64,000 nucleotides of DNA, taken from the NCBI RefSeq assembly GCF_001641755.2, contig NZ_LRFG02000001.1:1027833-1091832 (forward strand), given 5' to 3'. Under the pieces are notes generated by a model, which saw nothing but the letters and a program-made list of their open reading frames with translations, did not search any database and had not been told where the DNA came from. Both the position numbers and the translations under genes were made by a program. Every line of letters starts with the position of its first letter. Position 1 is the stretch's first letter. This DNA comes from Microbulbifer flavimaris. GTDB lineage: Bacteria; Pseudomonadota; Gammaproteobacteria; Pseudomonadales; Cellvibrionaceae. Shown in pieces: positions 26,606 through 34,846 of this stretch.

Positions 26606-27403
26606 TCAAGCGGGCTCGGGGAGCCGCCCCTCGACCACAAAACTGGCGCTCTGGAACTCGTGGGTCTCCACGCGATCCGCGCTCTTGATCAGGAAAGTGA
26701 CTCCGTCTTTGTTGGTTTCAGCAGTCACGTCGGCCTCCTGAGCGGGGGGACGCTTGAGGAGACAGGTAGGCTCGAAAAGCGCCACATTGATTCCCTCAGT
26801 GCCCTCGATATCGCCTTCGGTGGGCAGACTGCTGAGCCCCGACTGGATCGCCCGGGCGGAAATAGACTCTATGCCTTCGATACCCAGCCCCCGCAATTTT
26901 GCGCCCAATTGCTGGGTGAAGCGATAATCCGCCGGGTCACTCAGCTTTTGCCAGTGCGGCCGCCAGCCAGCATCCTGCAGTGCCACACCCTGGTGGATGC
27001 GATACTTGGCAGAGAAGATATTGTGGTAACTGGTGATCGGACGAGGTGGCGGCTCAGCCATATCGGAGTAGAAGCGCAACCGGTAAAACGCGGCCTCCGC
27101 AAGTACTGTGGTTACGCTTTTGCTGCCATAGAAAATGCCGTTCTCTGCAACACGCCCGAACCGGGAGCCCCAGGGCAACGGAGGGTAACGGAACGGCGTG
27201 GCCAGCAGGTAGTGAAGGCCCTCACTTCCAGGCAAGCTTTCCGGCTTGCTCCGCTCCAGCAGACTTTCTAGCACCTGTTGTTTCTGGAGACTGTCCACCA
27301 GCCCCCGGGTAGCGACCTCCTCCTGAGACTCCACAATCCGATAGAGCTTTCCCAGCAAGCGACGTCTTGTGGTGAGGATGAGATCAGTCAGGGAGTCGCT
27401 CAC
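26606..27403 (-). CDS. RES-domain toxin (NAD+ phosphorylase family)
   Basis: 265 residues. The core matches RES domains: LLATPFRYPPLPWGSRFG (about residues 67-84) with the catalytic Arg, GIFYGSKSVTTVLAEAAFYR with the conserved Glu, and a later Ser-containing ISARAIQSGLSSLP segment. RES proteins such as MbcT degrade NAD+ and are neutralised by an Xre/MbcA/ParS antitoxin. The GTG start overlaps the antitoxin stop by 4 bases, the standard antitoxin-first arrangement. The N-terminal 60 residues are helical and probably an extension for antitoxin binding. Transcription should be repressed by the antitoxin; a possible operator is annotated at 27789-27814. Confidence 0.85.
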   Translation of the reverse strand: MSDSLTDLILTTRRRLLGKLYRIVESQEEVATRGLVDSLQKQQVLESLLERSKPESLPGSEGLHYLLATPFRYPPLPWGSRFGRVAENGIFYGSKSVTTVLAEAAFYRLRFYSDMAEPPPRPITSYHNIFSAKYRIHQGVALQDAGWRPHWQKLSDPADYRFTQQLGAKLRGLGIEGIESISARAIQSGLSSLPTEGDIEGTEGINVALFEPTCLLKRPPAQEADVTAETNKDGVTFLIKSADRVETHEFQSASFVVEGRLPEPA

Positions 27404-27765
27404 ACCTTGCCCCGCATGGCGTCCAGGTAACTGACAACACGAACCAGGCCGTCAATTCGGGTAGCGATCTCTCGGGGTACACCGTTCAAAGCCCGGTTCT
27501 CAGTCTGGAACCAGTGGCGGGCGCCCTCCTCTCCACCCATCAGCACAAAGGCAGATCGATAGGCGCGCACCAGCAAAAGTCCCAGCTGACCCGGCGCACT
27601 CTCCGGATCGAGCTCGACCTTGCGGCGCAGGGTGCGGTCATCTAGGTGAATGATGTCCCCGAGCTCCCGCTTTCTCAGCCCGAGCTGCTCACCGGTGCGC
27701 AGCAACGCCTCCAGCAGGACGGCGCCTTCCGTTGGACTGGATTTGACTGAGGCTGAGATGCTCAC
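27400..27765 (-). CDS. Xre/MbcA/ParS-type antitoxin
   Basis: About 121 residues. The C-terminal part has the toxin-binding pattern (LGLLLVRAYRSAFVLMGGEE, GARHWFQTENRALNGVPREI), matching the MbcA/ParS domain paired with RES toxins. The N-terminal part (ALLRTGEQLGLRKRELGDII, DRTLRRKVELD) resembles a winged or Xre-like DNA-binding helix set. The start at GTG 27765 was chosen because a GGAG lies seven bases upstream, while the ATG at 27816 has no SD and would place coding sequence over a palindrome that looks like an operator. The antitoxin gene precedes and overlaps the toxin gene by 4 bases, so antitoxin is made first. Confidence 0.8.
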   Translation of the reverse strand: MSISASVKSSPTEGAVLLEALLRTGEQLGLRKRELGDIIHLDDRTLRRKVELDPESAPGQLGLLLVRAYRSAFVLMGGEEGARHWFQTENRALNGVPREIATRIDGLVRVVSYLDAMRGKV

Positions 27766-27788
27766 TGCAACACTCCAATTGCGCTTTT

Positions 27789-27814
27789 GTCCGAAACTTA
27801 GTGCTAAACCGGAC
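27789..27814 (-). promoter_or_regulatory. Possible operator palindrome of the RES/antitoxin pair
   Basis: An imperfect inverted repeat centred on TTAGTGCTAA, itself a near-perfect palindrome, is flanked by GTCCG and CGGAC. It lies just upstream of the chosen antitoxin start, where autorepression sites of such modules usually lie. Confidence 0.35.
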
Positions 27815-27967
27815 ATTTTGCAAGGCGTATAGCCAAGTTAGATCAAATCGGGCTGTTATCAACTGCAGTGATGGCTGGTCATCATGACAGGTGAGTGGTC
27901 TATGGTCATTTTCTTGATTTAGAGTCCTACCCAACCAACCAACGCCCATAGGAAAAGGAAACCAGCA

Positions 27968-28948
27968 ATGTTGAAAGCGGAATATCAAGAGCGCGGCCCA
28001 GTGCCGCAGAATGTAATCGAGGCGGTGCCATTCGAAAAACCGGCTCTCGGGGAGGGGGAAGTACTCGTGGAGCTGCTGGCAGCCCCCATCAATCCATCCG
28101 ATGTGCTGACACTGACCGGCGAATACGGGATGTTGCCGCCCCTCCCTGCTGTGGGGGGGAATGAGGGCGTTGGCAAGGTGGTTGAGCTCGGCCCTGGTGT
28201 CGATAAGCCTGCTGTTGGCCAGACAGTGTTACTCCCGGTGGGCTGCGGCACCTGGCGAACACACCTGGTTGCCCAAGCGGACAAGCTGATCCCCCTGCCC
28301 AATGAGGCAGATCCGCAGCAATTGTCGATGATCTCCATCAATCCGCCCACGGCATCACTGCTGCTGAGCGAGTTCGTGGATTTGCAGTCGGGGGACTGGG
28401 TGATTCAAAACGCGGCCAACTCCGGCGTCGGTAGCTACCTGATCCAGCTGGCAAAGATCCGCGGCTTCAAGACAGTAAACATCGTGCGCCGCGAGTCTCT
28501 GGTTGCACCTCTCAAAGAAGAGGGAGCAGATGTCGTGCTGGTCGATGGTGACGACCTGGCAAGCCGCGTGAAGGAGGCGACGGGCGGCGCTCCAATCCGT
28601 CTCGGCATCGACGCCGTGGGCGATACCGCGACCGGGCGCATCGCCGATAGCCTGGAGGAGGGAGCAACCCTGGTTAACTACGGCATGATGAGCGGCAAGC
28701 CGTGCAAGATCTCGCCTGCTTCGCTGATCTTTCGCGGAGTCTCCCTGAAAGGTTTCTGGCTGGCGAAATGGTTTGAGAACGCGTCTCCGGAGCAGCAGAT
28801 GACGGTTTATGGGGAGCTGACCAAACTGATTGCCGCGGGAGAACTCAAAGCACCGATCGACAGCGTGTTCAGCGTGAAAGATATCAAACGCGCGGTGTCA
28901 CTGGCTGCGGAGGGAGAGCGGAATGGGAAGGTGTTGGTGACGGCTTGA
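27968..28948 (+). CDS. Zinc-independent MDR oxidoreductase, enoyl-thioester reductase-like
   Basis: 326 residues of the medium-chain dehydrogenase/reductase superfamily. An N-terminal GroES-like domain (VELLAAPINPSDVLTLTGEYG, PAVGGNEGVGKVVELGPGVD) is followed by a Rossmann domain (WVIQNAANSGVGSYLIQLAK, the Ala-Asn-Ser-Gly-Val-Gly motif). No zinc-binding cysteines are seen. The pattern fits trans-2-enoyl-ACP/CoA reductase (MECR/ETR1) and quinone reductases. NADPH is the expected cofactor. It is transcribed alone on the plus strand; AGGAAAAGGAAA upstream gives a good RBS. A small palindrome GTCATCATGAC at 27878-27888 lies in the promoter region and could be an operator. Confidence 0.8.
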   Translation: MLKAEYQERGPVPQNVIEAVPFEKPALGEGEVLVELLAAPINPSDVLTLTGEYGMLPPLPAVGGNEGVGKVVELGPGVDKPAVGQTVLLPVGCGTWRTHLVAQADKLIPLPNEADPQQLSMISINPPTASLLLSEFVDLQSGDWVIQNAANSGVGSYLIQLAKIRGFKTVNIVRRESLVAPLKEEGADVVLVDGDDLASRVKEATGGAPIRLGIDAVGDTATGRIADSLEEGATLVNYGMMSGKPCKISPASLIFRGVSLKGFWLAKWFENASPEQQMTVYGELTKLIAAGELKAPIDSVFSVKDIKRAVSLAAEGERNGKVLVTA

Positions 28949-29204
28949 GCTCGAAAGCGAACGTAAAAGCAACTGAGCTCGTTTACTGCATTACCTGCGT
29001 TGTTTCGTAGTGTTGTAAAAACCTCACTGCTTGGGCTAGATGGGCATCCAATGGCAACGCGTTGGGGCCACCCAAGGCGCCTCGACGCTTCAATCATTCC
29101 AGCCATTCTGTTGAACGGTTTTTGGTGTTGCTATCCCAGAAATGCGAATGAACTAGCCGGTTTAAGTGGCGTTTCAATTTGATGGAATAGTAAATTCTGG
29201 GGCG

Positions 29205-29575
29205 GGACTGGCTAGTGCAATGACTCGCCACATCCATGTGGCTCGGCCTTCGGCCAGCTAAAGCTGCCCAAATCCGTTCCTGACGAATTTGTCGAACGAG
29301 GGTACTGATTCGGGCCATCCCGGCCCTCACCCTACGGGCAGTGCCGCTGCGCGCCACTGTCCAAAATTGTTCCGGACATTTTTGTGTCACGCCGATCTGA
29401 AAGATACAAAAAAGCTCAGCTCTTCCAACTGAGCAAATCAGAGCTTCGTAGCGGGACGGGACTGACTCGGGCCATCCTGGCCCTCGCCCTGCGGGCGATG
29501 CCGCAATGCGGCATCGTCCAAATCGGCTTTCCTGCCGATTTGTCGAACGAGGGTTCTGTCACGACGATCTGACAA
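29205..29575. repeat. Degenerate palindrome-rich repeats downstream of tRNA-Asp
   Basis: At least two diverged copies of about 110 bases (near 29309-29400 and 29462-29575), plus a partial third near 29265-29308. Each has CGGGCCATC(C/T)(C/T)GGCCCTC, an inverted repeat, the string TGTCGAACGAGGGT, then GTCAC-GCCGATCTGA, and ends at an A-run and a hairpin. In the direction of tRNA transcription each copy follows a terminator. The stretch 28949-29204 before it holds no gene that can be supported. Confidence 0.6.
29406..29434 (-). terminator. Second terminator with a tRNA D-arm-like stem
   Basis: On the minus strand GCTCAG-TTGGAAGAG-CTGAGC is followed by TTTTTTGTA. The stem-loop reads like the D-arm of a tRNA (GCTCAGTTGGAAGAGC), so it may be a decayed tRNA fragment reused as a terminator. 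Confidence 0.65.
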
Positions 29576-29579
29576 ATAC

Positions 29580-29616
29580 AAAAAAGCCCCCTCACTTTCG
29601 TGAGGGGGCTTTTTTG
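29580..29616 (-). terminator. Rho-independent terminator downstream of tRNA-Asp (works on both strands)
   Basis: A perfect 10-bp stem GCCCCCTCAC / GTGAGGGGGC with loop TTTC, flanked by an A-run on one side and a T-run on the other. It terminates the tRNA-Val/tRNA-Asp transcript and could also stop plus-strand transcripts. Confidence 0.85.
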
Positions 29617-29620
29617 TATT

Positions 29621-29697
29621 TGGCGGACCGGACGGGACTCGAACCCGCGACCTCCGGCGTGACAGGCCGGCATTCTAACCAACTGAACTACCGGTCC
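29621..29697 (-). tRNA. tRNA-Asp(GTC)
   Basis: 77 bases including an encoded CCA. The acceptor stem GGACCGG pairs with CCGGTCC. The anticodon loop CTGTCAC within stem CCGGC/GCCGG gives anticodon GTC. The T-arm GGGTTCGAGTCCC is standard. It is the second gene of a two-tRNA transcript. Confidence 0.97.
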
Positions 29698-29723
29698 TCG
29701 GTAGTGCACCTCCCAAAAGGAGA

Positions 29724-29799
29724 TGGTGGGTGGTACAGGGGTCGAACCTGTGACCTACGGCTTGTAAGGCCGTCGCTCTCCCAACTGAGCTAACCACCC
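29724..29799 (-). tRNA. tRNA-Val(TAC)
   Basis: 76 bases with encoded CCA. The acceptor GGGTGGT pairs with ACCACCC. The anticodon loop CTTACAA in stem ACGGC/GCCGT gives TAC. The T-loop CAGGTTCGACCCCTG is standard. It is the first tRNA of the transcript, 26 bases before tRNA-Asp. Confidence 0.97.
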
Positions 29800-29854
29800 A
29801 TTTCGCTTTCGCGACGCTCTGTGGTTTGGGGCCTTGCCCCCTCGAGCGACGCGC

Positions 29855-29882
29855 ATCATACCCGATGGAGTTCGGGTGTCAA
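29855..29882 (-). promoter_or_regulatory. Sigma-70 promoter of the tRNA-Val/tRNA-Asp transcript
   Basis: On the minus strand TTGACA, a 16-base spacer, then TATGAT, followed by the GC-rich discriminator GCGCGTCG. Such a discriminator is typical of growth-rate- and ppGpp-controlled stable RNA promoters. The -10 is about 55 bases before tRNA-Val. Confidence 0.8.
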
Positions 29883-29948
29883 CAAGAAACAAATACGCGC
29901 CAGCGATATTTTTCACCGGCGCTCAAAGTGCAAGCAATCTGCTCAAAT

Positions 29949-32312
29949 TCAGTCCCGCGCGCCCTGCTCCAGTGGTAGCGAAACCGGCACTGGCTGCTCG
30001 AGCTCCTCCTCCGCCAGCTTATCGCCGGCCTGACGATAATCGGGCGAAATCAGGTGACCAGCGATGCGAACCGGTTCCCGTGCGGGGATCAGGTCTTCGC
30101 TGGGGCGGGCCAGGTCCGGTTGGCTGTAATTGCAGACACCTGTCGGGAAAATCCGCTGCATGTCCACCATACGCTCCGCAATGGCCTCGCTGCTCGCCCC
30201 ATAAACGCCACTGGTCAGGGCCTGCTCCACCGGCTGTAGCTGACACTTGAACACATCGTCCGTGATTGGTGCACCCGCCACCTGACGAGAGGTGCGATAG
30301 ACCGGATACTCCTCCATACACGCGCCGGTGGGCCGGCTATTCCAGGCGCCATCCCAGACGTCCGGACCGACCGCAATGATATTGCCCTCCTGGTCATAGC
30401 ACTGGTCACCGGCATCAACCGGCCGATTGGCAGCAACGCCGGCTTCCGGGTTGTCCATGATATTCAGCATCCAGCGGTCGATGGTATCGAGGGCCTCGTC
30501 CAGCGGCGTGTAGTCTTTGTGTGCCACCCAGATAAGCTGATTGTCGGCATGGCCGCGGGCCCGGCGCATGCGTTCGCGGGCAGAGAAAGACGCCACGCTG
30601 TGGTGCATGTCCAGCTCGTCATCCAGGTAATGGCGCAGATCGATAATGGGGATCTCCGCGTCTCCAAGAAATACGTGACCGGACCGGTAGATGCCCTCAA
30701 TAGCCTCCATGCTGGCCCGACTGCGCGATGCCGGTCGGTCGAGGCTGCCGATCCTCATGTTCTGCTCGCTCCAGACCGAGAGCTCTGGCGGAAACAGGTC
30801 GCCGTTCAGGAACCACAATTTTTCCCCGGCCTGGTTAATCGGATCCTTCCAGCCACCGATGCTGGCATTCAGGCGCAGGAAGGTGTCGACGGAAATCTCG
30901 CCATCTGCCAGCGCAGCCAGTCCGTACTGGACACCTTCGTTGTCCCAGGCGCTGTTTGCGTAACCGGAGTCACCGGCACCGTAAAATTGCCGCAAGTCTT
31001 CCCAGTGGGTCCAGTGAGTGCGCTCCGCTACCGCATCGTCAAAGTGCTTCTCGAAGTGAGCGAAATTGGGGTTGTTGACCAGCGGCACTAGCCCCCGCCA
31101 ACCCTGGGTACATTCGGTGGCACCCTCCGTTCCGTCTCGGTAGCGGCCATCGAACAGAGCGGCAGCTGTCTTCAGGGTGCTGAAGCGACTCTCTACCTCA
31201 TTACTGGCGGAGAGACCCTGGATCACCGTGCGCTCGCGGGCATCCTTCCAGCGCGGGTTGCCAACATCCAGCACATCGAAAAAGTACTCCAGCGGTTCGC
31301 AGTCAAAGACATAGATGGTCTGGGTGACCATATCTGGGTAGGAGTAAAGGGGAATGGCCGCGTCCAGCAGGCCCGGGGCATTCTGGGCGAAAAGGTATTG
31401 CTGGATGGCACCGCCGGAACCGCCCAGCCCGACTGTGTAGAGGGGCTCGCCATAGAGCGCCGTAAACTGCTTCTTCAGGCGACGCGCAGTGTCTTCCGCC
31501 AGCCAGATGTTGTAGTGGTTACTGGTCTGGTTGGCTGTGGAGTAGACGATGGCATAGCCACGGGCGAGCTGGTCCGCGCGCCTGGAGACAATATCGCCTT
31601 TGCTGATGTCGCCCTGCCGACGCCCTACCCCGACACCACCGCGCATCTGGTAAATCAGCCGCCGATTCCAGTTGGAAGGACTGGGCCGGGCCGCGGTTTC
31701 AGCGTCCCCTTTGAGGGCAGCGATCGCATAGTGATAGCGGTTGATGGTGCCGGTCTCGAGCCGCACGATAAAGTCGGTTGTACGGCCATTCACCGTGACC
31801 TGATCGATATCGCCATTGGCCTCTTCCAGCAGGCGAAAATCGCCGTCGATGGTACTGCGGTAGTAATAGGTCACTGCAGTGGCGTGGCTGCAGTCGCGGC
31901 TGTAGCCGATGACCTCGTCGGTCAGTTCTCCATCCTCCCCTTCCGCGAACACCGGCACGCCCTCGCCGTCATGGTTGTCGATCAGCGGCTGACGCTTGGT
32001 GACGCTATTTTCGTCACAGTAGAAGGGGTAAGTTGAAGGACCGGCAAAGAGGGTTTCCACCGGGCCAATCTCACCGATGGTGATGGGGAAAGGGTAATAC
32101 TCCGGGGGTCTTGGCATCACCCGCGGGTGCGGTCCATCATAGGCTGGCTGAGGCCGGTGGTTGAGAGCGCCCTCCGGTACCCCAACCACGGGCGCCTTGG
32201 GCACTCCGGGGATTCTTGGCAACTCCTGGTAGCCATACCAGACCCCGGCACCCAGCGCCAGAAAGACCGCAATCACGATGCCAGAGAGTATCTGTCCTCT
32301 CCGTCCTGACAT
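29949..32312 (-). CDS. Large exported DUF6351-like protein with alpha/beta-hydrolase-type motif
   Basis: 787 residues. A single N-terminal hydrophobic helix (SGIVIAVFLALGAGVWYGY) serves as a signal anchor or signal peptide, so the rest is periplasmic or extracellular. A central block (RLIYQMRGGVGVGRR, ARGYAIVYSTANQTSNHYN, then GLGGSGGAIQQYLFA near residue 297) looks like an alpha/beta-hydrolase with Gly-x-Ser-Gly-Gly as nucleophile elbow. Later blocks (PIIDLRHYLDDELDMHHSV, RPVDAGDQCYDQEGNI) resemble the DUF6351 family, whose function is unknown to me. GGAGG lies six bases before the ATG. It is a single gene flanked by the tRNA-Val promoter and a palindromic repeat array. A polymer esterase or depolymerase is possible but not shown. 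Confidence 0.6.
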   Translation of the reverse strand: MSGRRGQILSGIVIAVFLALGAGVWYGYQELPRIPGVPKAPVVGVPEGALNHRPQPAYDGPHPRVMPRPPEYYPFPITIGEIGPVETLFAGPSTYPFYCDENSVTKRQPLIDNHDGEGVPVFAEGEDGELTDEVIGYSRDCSHATAVTYYYRSTIDGDFRLLEEANGDIDQVTVNGRTTDFIVRLETGTINRYHYAIAALKGDAETAARPSPSNWNRRLIYQMRGGVGVGRRQGDISKGDIVSRRADQLARGYAIVYSTANQTSNHYNIWLAEDTARRLKKQFTALYGEPLYTVGLGGSGGAIQQYLFAQNAPGLLDAAIPLYSYPDMVTQTIYVFDCEPLEYFFDVLDVGNPRWKDARERTVIQGLSASNEVESRFSTLKTAAALFDGRYRDGTEGATECTQGWRGLVPLVNNPNFAHFEKHFDDAVAERTHWTHWEDLRQFYGAGDSGYANSAWDNEGVQYGLAALADGEISVDTFLRLNASIGGWKDPINQAGEKLWFLNGDLFPPELSVWSEQNMRIGSLDRPASRSRASMEAIEGIYRSGHVFLGDAEIPIIDLRHYLDDELDMHHSVASFSARERMRRARGHADNQLIWVAHKDYTPLDEALDTIDRWMLNIMDNPEAGVAANRPVDAGDQCYDQEGNIIAVGPDVWDGAWNSRPTGACMEEYPVYRTSRQVAGAPITDDVFKCQLQPVEQALTSGVYGASSEAIAERMVDMQRIFPTGVCNYSQPDLARPSEDLIPAREPVRIAGHLISPDYRQAGDKLAEEELEQPVPVSLPLEQGARD

Positions 32313-32496
32313 ATCTGCCTCCAGACTACTCTCACGCCCTCGATATAGTCTGAGTATATGTGGCCATCGCCATCTCCACCGTCGGTTGGCGGATCAAACA
32401 ACATGTCCGCAGAGATACGCGAAGCGATGGCGCGGACGAACTTAGGCGAGAGTGAAACGCTGCCTGTTGTGGGATAGTTCAGGGCAGGAAATTACG

Positions 32497-33242
32497 GTCG
32501 GGGTGACGACTGAGGTGGCAGTTTCCCCCGTCGTCATGCCGGCGCAGGCCGGCATCCAGAATAGATTGACGGAAAGTGCTGTGGGGCGTCGTTACTCAGT
32601 GGCTTATGGACCCCGGATCAAGTCCGGGGTGACGACTGAGGTGGCAATTTCCCCCGTCGTCATGCCGGTGCAGGCCGGGATCCAGAATAGGACTGGACGG
32701 GAAGTGCTGTGGGGCGTCGTTTCCCAGTGGCTTGTGGACTCCGGATCAAGTCCGGGGCGACGACTGAGGTGGCAGTTTCCCCGTCGTCATGCCGGCGCAG
32801 GCCGGCATCCAGAATAGGATTGAACGGGAAGTGCTGTGGGGCGTCGTTACTCAGTGGCTTGCGGACCCCGGATCAAGTCCGGGGCGACGACTGAGGTGGC
32901 AATTTCCCCGTCGTCATACCGGCGCAGGCCGGCATCCAGAATAGGATTGGACGGGAAGTGCTGTGGGGCGTCGTTACTCAGTAGCTTGTGGACCCCGGAT
33001 CAAGTCCGGGGCGTCGACTGAGGTCGCAATTTCCCCGTCGTCATGCCGGCATCCAGAATAGGATTGGGCGGGAAGTGCTGTGGGGCGTCGTTACTCAGTA
33101 GCTTGTGGACCCCGGATCAAGTCCGGGGCGTCGACTGAGGTGGCAATTTCCCCGTCGTCATGCCGGCGCAGGCCGGCATCCATAGACCATCACGCGGGGC
33201 ATGATTACTGAGCTGCATCCCGGCCTTCGTCGGGATGACGCA
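32497..33242. repeat. Array of about 127-bp tandem repeats, each with two palindromes
   Basis: The string GACTGAGGT(G/C)GCA recurs at 32508, 32634, 32762, 32889, 33016 and 33133, a period of 126-128 bases (the last interval is 117 because a 9-base palindrome loop is missing). Each unit carries palindrome A (CATGCCGGCGCAGGCCGGCATCCAG, with variants) and palindrome B (CCCCGGATCAAGTCCGGGG), separated by GTGCTGTGGGGCGTCGTTACTCAG-type sequence. A further inverted repeat (CATCCCGGCCTTCGTCGGGATG) closes the array at 33217. Palindromes A and B are of REP/BIME type and recur between cysS and glnS. The frames open through the array are not genes. Confidence 0.9.
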
Positions 33243-33282
33243 GGTGGCCGGGACAGTCTGCTTAAGAGGTGTAAGGACCGGA

Positions 33283-33909
33283 TCAGGCGATGATGCCGCG
33301 GGCCTGCAGGTTGGACAGGATCATCTCGACTTCTTCCTCGAGGGTCATCTTGTCAGTATGCAGATGCAGTTCCGGTGCCGCCGGAGCTTCGTACGGGTCA
33401 TCAATACCGGTGAAACCACGGATTTCGCCGGCACGGGCCTTCTTGTACAGACCTTTCGGGTCGCGGGCCTCGGCCTCTTCCAGTGCGCAGTCGACGAACA
33501 CCTCGAGGTAAGGCAGGTCAGCCTCGACATGCATGCGACGCACCATCTCACGGTCTTCACGGTACGGGCTGATAAAGCTGCTCAGCACCACCACGCCGGT
33601 ATCGGCAAACAGCTTTGAGATTTCGCCCACACGGCGGATATTTTCCTGCCGATCTTCAGCAGAAAAGCCCAGGTTCGCATTGATGCCGAGGCGGATATTG
33701 TCGCCATCGAGACGGTAGCTCAGCACGCCACGGGCCATCAGCGCCTTCTCGACCGCCACTGCAACGGTGCTTTTGCCGGAGCCCGACAAGCCGGTGAACC
33801 ATAGAGTCACGCCCTTGTGACCCAGCATCTTGGCACGGTTCTCACGAGTGACCTCGCCGTCGTGCCAGTGAACATTGGTTGCTTTGCGCTCTAAAGTGGT
33901 CGTGGACAC
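33283..33909 (-). CDS. cysC: Adenylylsulfate (APS) kinase
   Basis: 208 residues. Phosphorylates adenosine 5'-phosphosulfate with ATP to PAPS. The P-loop GLSGSGKST (residues 40-48), [22 protein letters not shown] (APS-binding), [13 protein letters not shown] and the [21 protein letters not shown] block are the family signature. PAPS is the sulfate donor of all sulfotransferases, so the gene is a probable partner of the five sulfotransferase-like genes of the glycan locus. It also serves cysteine synthesis. It is alone in its transcript here (no cysD/cysN seen next to it), which is consistent with a stand-alone kinase supplying PAPS. GTG start with GAGGGT upstream. Confidence 0.93.
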   Translation of the reverse strand: MSTTTLERKATNVHWHDGEVTRENRAKMLGHKGVTLWFTGLSGSGKSTVAVAVEKALMARGVLSYRLDGDNIRLGINANLGFSAEDRQENIRRVGEISKLFADTGVVVLSSFISPYREDREMVRRMHVEADLPYLEVFVDCALEEAEARDPKGLYKKARAGEIRGFTGIDDPYEAPAAPELHLHTDKMTLEEEVEMILSNLQARGIIA

Positions 33910-34014
33910 CGGATACCCTCTAATTCGTTGGTTGTTCGTTTTACAAATGAGCGGCGGATTTTACCACCAAATACGACAGTTTGCCCCTGGGGCACGAGAG
34001 CCGACAAACAGGCA

Positions 34015-34043
34015 CAAAAAAGCCCGGACAGTGCCGGGCTTCT
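34015..34043 (-). terminator. Terminator of the tRNA-Pro/Arg/His transcript
   Basis: On the minus strand AGCCCGG pairs with CCGGGCT around a short loop, followed by TTTTTTG. It sits 25 bases after tRNA-His. Confidence 0.8.
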
Positions 34044-34067
34044 CTGTGGTCCCGAGGGACCGGTATA

Positions 34068-34144
34068 TGGGGTGGCCGACGGGGATCGAACCCGCGACCT
34101 CAGGAGCCACAATCCTGTGCTCTACCAACTGAGCTACGGCCACC
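34068..34144 (-). tRNA. tRNA-His(GTG)
   Basis: 77 bases including the extra G-1 and encoded CCA. The acceptor GTGGCCG pairs with CGGCCAC. The anticodon loop TTGTGGC within stem CAGGA/TCCTG gives GTG. The extra 5' G opposite the discriminator C is the histidine identity feature. Confidence 0.96.
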
Positions 34145-34360
34145 ATTAATCGTGACAACTGTAACGCCTTGTGGCTGCGTTACATTACATCGGACCTGCC
34201 AGATCTCCACCCGGCAGGGTCGAAGCAGACGATTGCAAAGCACTGCTTTGCGTCTGTTTCGACGCCCATCAGCTGTGCTGATGGGCCGGGATAGTCCTGC
34301 GACTTCTAGCTGGCAGCGGACTCTATCGATTCTGCCAAACTATAGCCACCTTCAAAAGGA

Positions 34361-34437
34361 TGGCGCACCCGGCAGGACTCGAACCTGCGACCATCCGCTT
34401 AGAAGGCGGATGCTCTATCCAGCTGAGCTACGGGCGC
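34361..34437 (-). tRNA. tRNA-Arg(TCT)
   Basis: 77 bases including encoded CCA. The acceptor GCGCCCG pairs with CGGGTGC (with G-U pairs). The anticodon loop CTTCTAA within stem TCCGC/GCGGA gives TCT. Second gene of the Pro-Arg-His transcript. Confidence 0.96.
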
Positions 34438-34456
34438 AAGGAAACCCGATCGAATC

Positions 34457-34533
34457 TGGTCGGGGCAGAGGGATTCGAACCCCCGACATCCTGCTCCCAA
34501 AGCAGGCGCGCTACCAGACTGCGCTATGCCCCG
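34457..34533 (-). tRNA. tRNA-Pro(TGG)
   Basis: 77 bases including encoded CCA. The acceptor CGGGGCA pairs with TGCCCCG. The anticodon loop TTTGGGA within stem CCTGC/GCAGG gives TGG. First gene of the Pro-Arg-His transcript, a cluster order also known from other gammaproteobacteria. Confidence 0.96.
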
Positions 34534-34606
34534 TTCTCTTCAGGGATTGCCTGCGAAAAGCTGCTTAGCGCTGTTTTCCGAAGCTCGCCTCCCTGACGAG
34601 GCGCGC

Positions 34607-34635
34607 ATAATACTCAGGGTCCCCGGGGGAGTCAA
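34607..34635 (-). promoter_or_regulatory. Sigma-70 promoter of the tRNA-Pro/Arg/His transcript
   Basis: On the minus strand TTGACT, 17 bases, TATTAT, followed by a GC-rich discriminator GCGCGCC. It lies about 75 bases before tRNA-Pro, inside the 313-base divergent region to folD. The folD promoter was not identified with confidence in the remaining part; a small palindrome GGTCAACCGGTGACC sits near 34676-34690. Confidence 0.8.
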
Positions 34636-34846
34636 CGGCGCTAAGCTATTCTTTTTGCAGAGATTTCATTGTAGCGGTCAACCGGTGACCAGATAGGGAA
34701 ATTATTCGCGGCCTGTGACAAAATAGCGCCCCTCGCAACCCCTGCCGGGATCGCAAGCGGGCTGCTGCCCGAGACGGTGGCAAGCGACGTTCCGCGTTTC
34801 CCCCGGCAACCGCCCAAGATCGTTATTTACTGTTTGAGATATCCGT

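Noticed and set aside
27765..27816. Longer antitoxin starting at ATG 27816
   Set aside because: No SD, and it would place coding sequence across the likely operator. The GTG 27765 has GGAG seven bases upstream. Not fully excluded.
29709..29793. Small plus-strand frames over the tRNA genes
   Set aside because: They are translations of tRNA-Val and tRNA-Asp complements.
32452..33021. Open frames running through the tandem repeat array (MPAQAGIQ-type peptides)
   Set aside because: They are the translation of REP-type palindromes, repeat in register with the 127-bp unit, have no RBS, and such peptides are well-known false genes.
32497..33242. CRISPR array
   Set aside because: The period is about 127 bases, whole units are repeated including what would be spacers, and palindromes of two kinds occur per unit. 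No cas genes are nearby.
34534..34846. Folate riboswitch before folD
   Set aside because: No recognisable THF aptamer core. Only the tRNA promoter on the other strand and a small palindrome were found.
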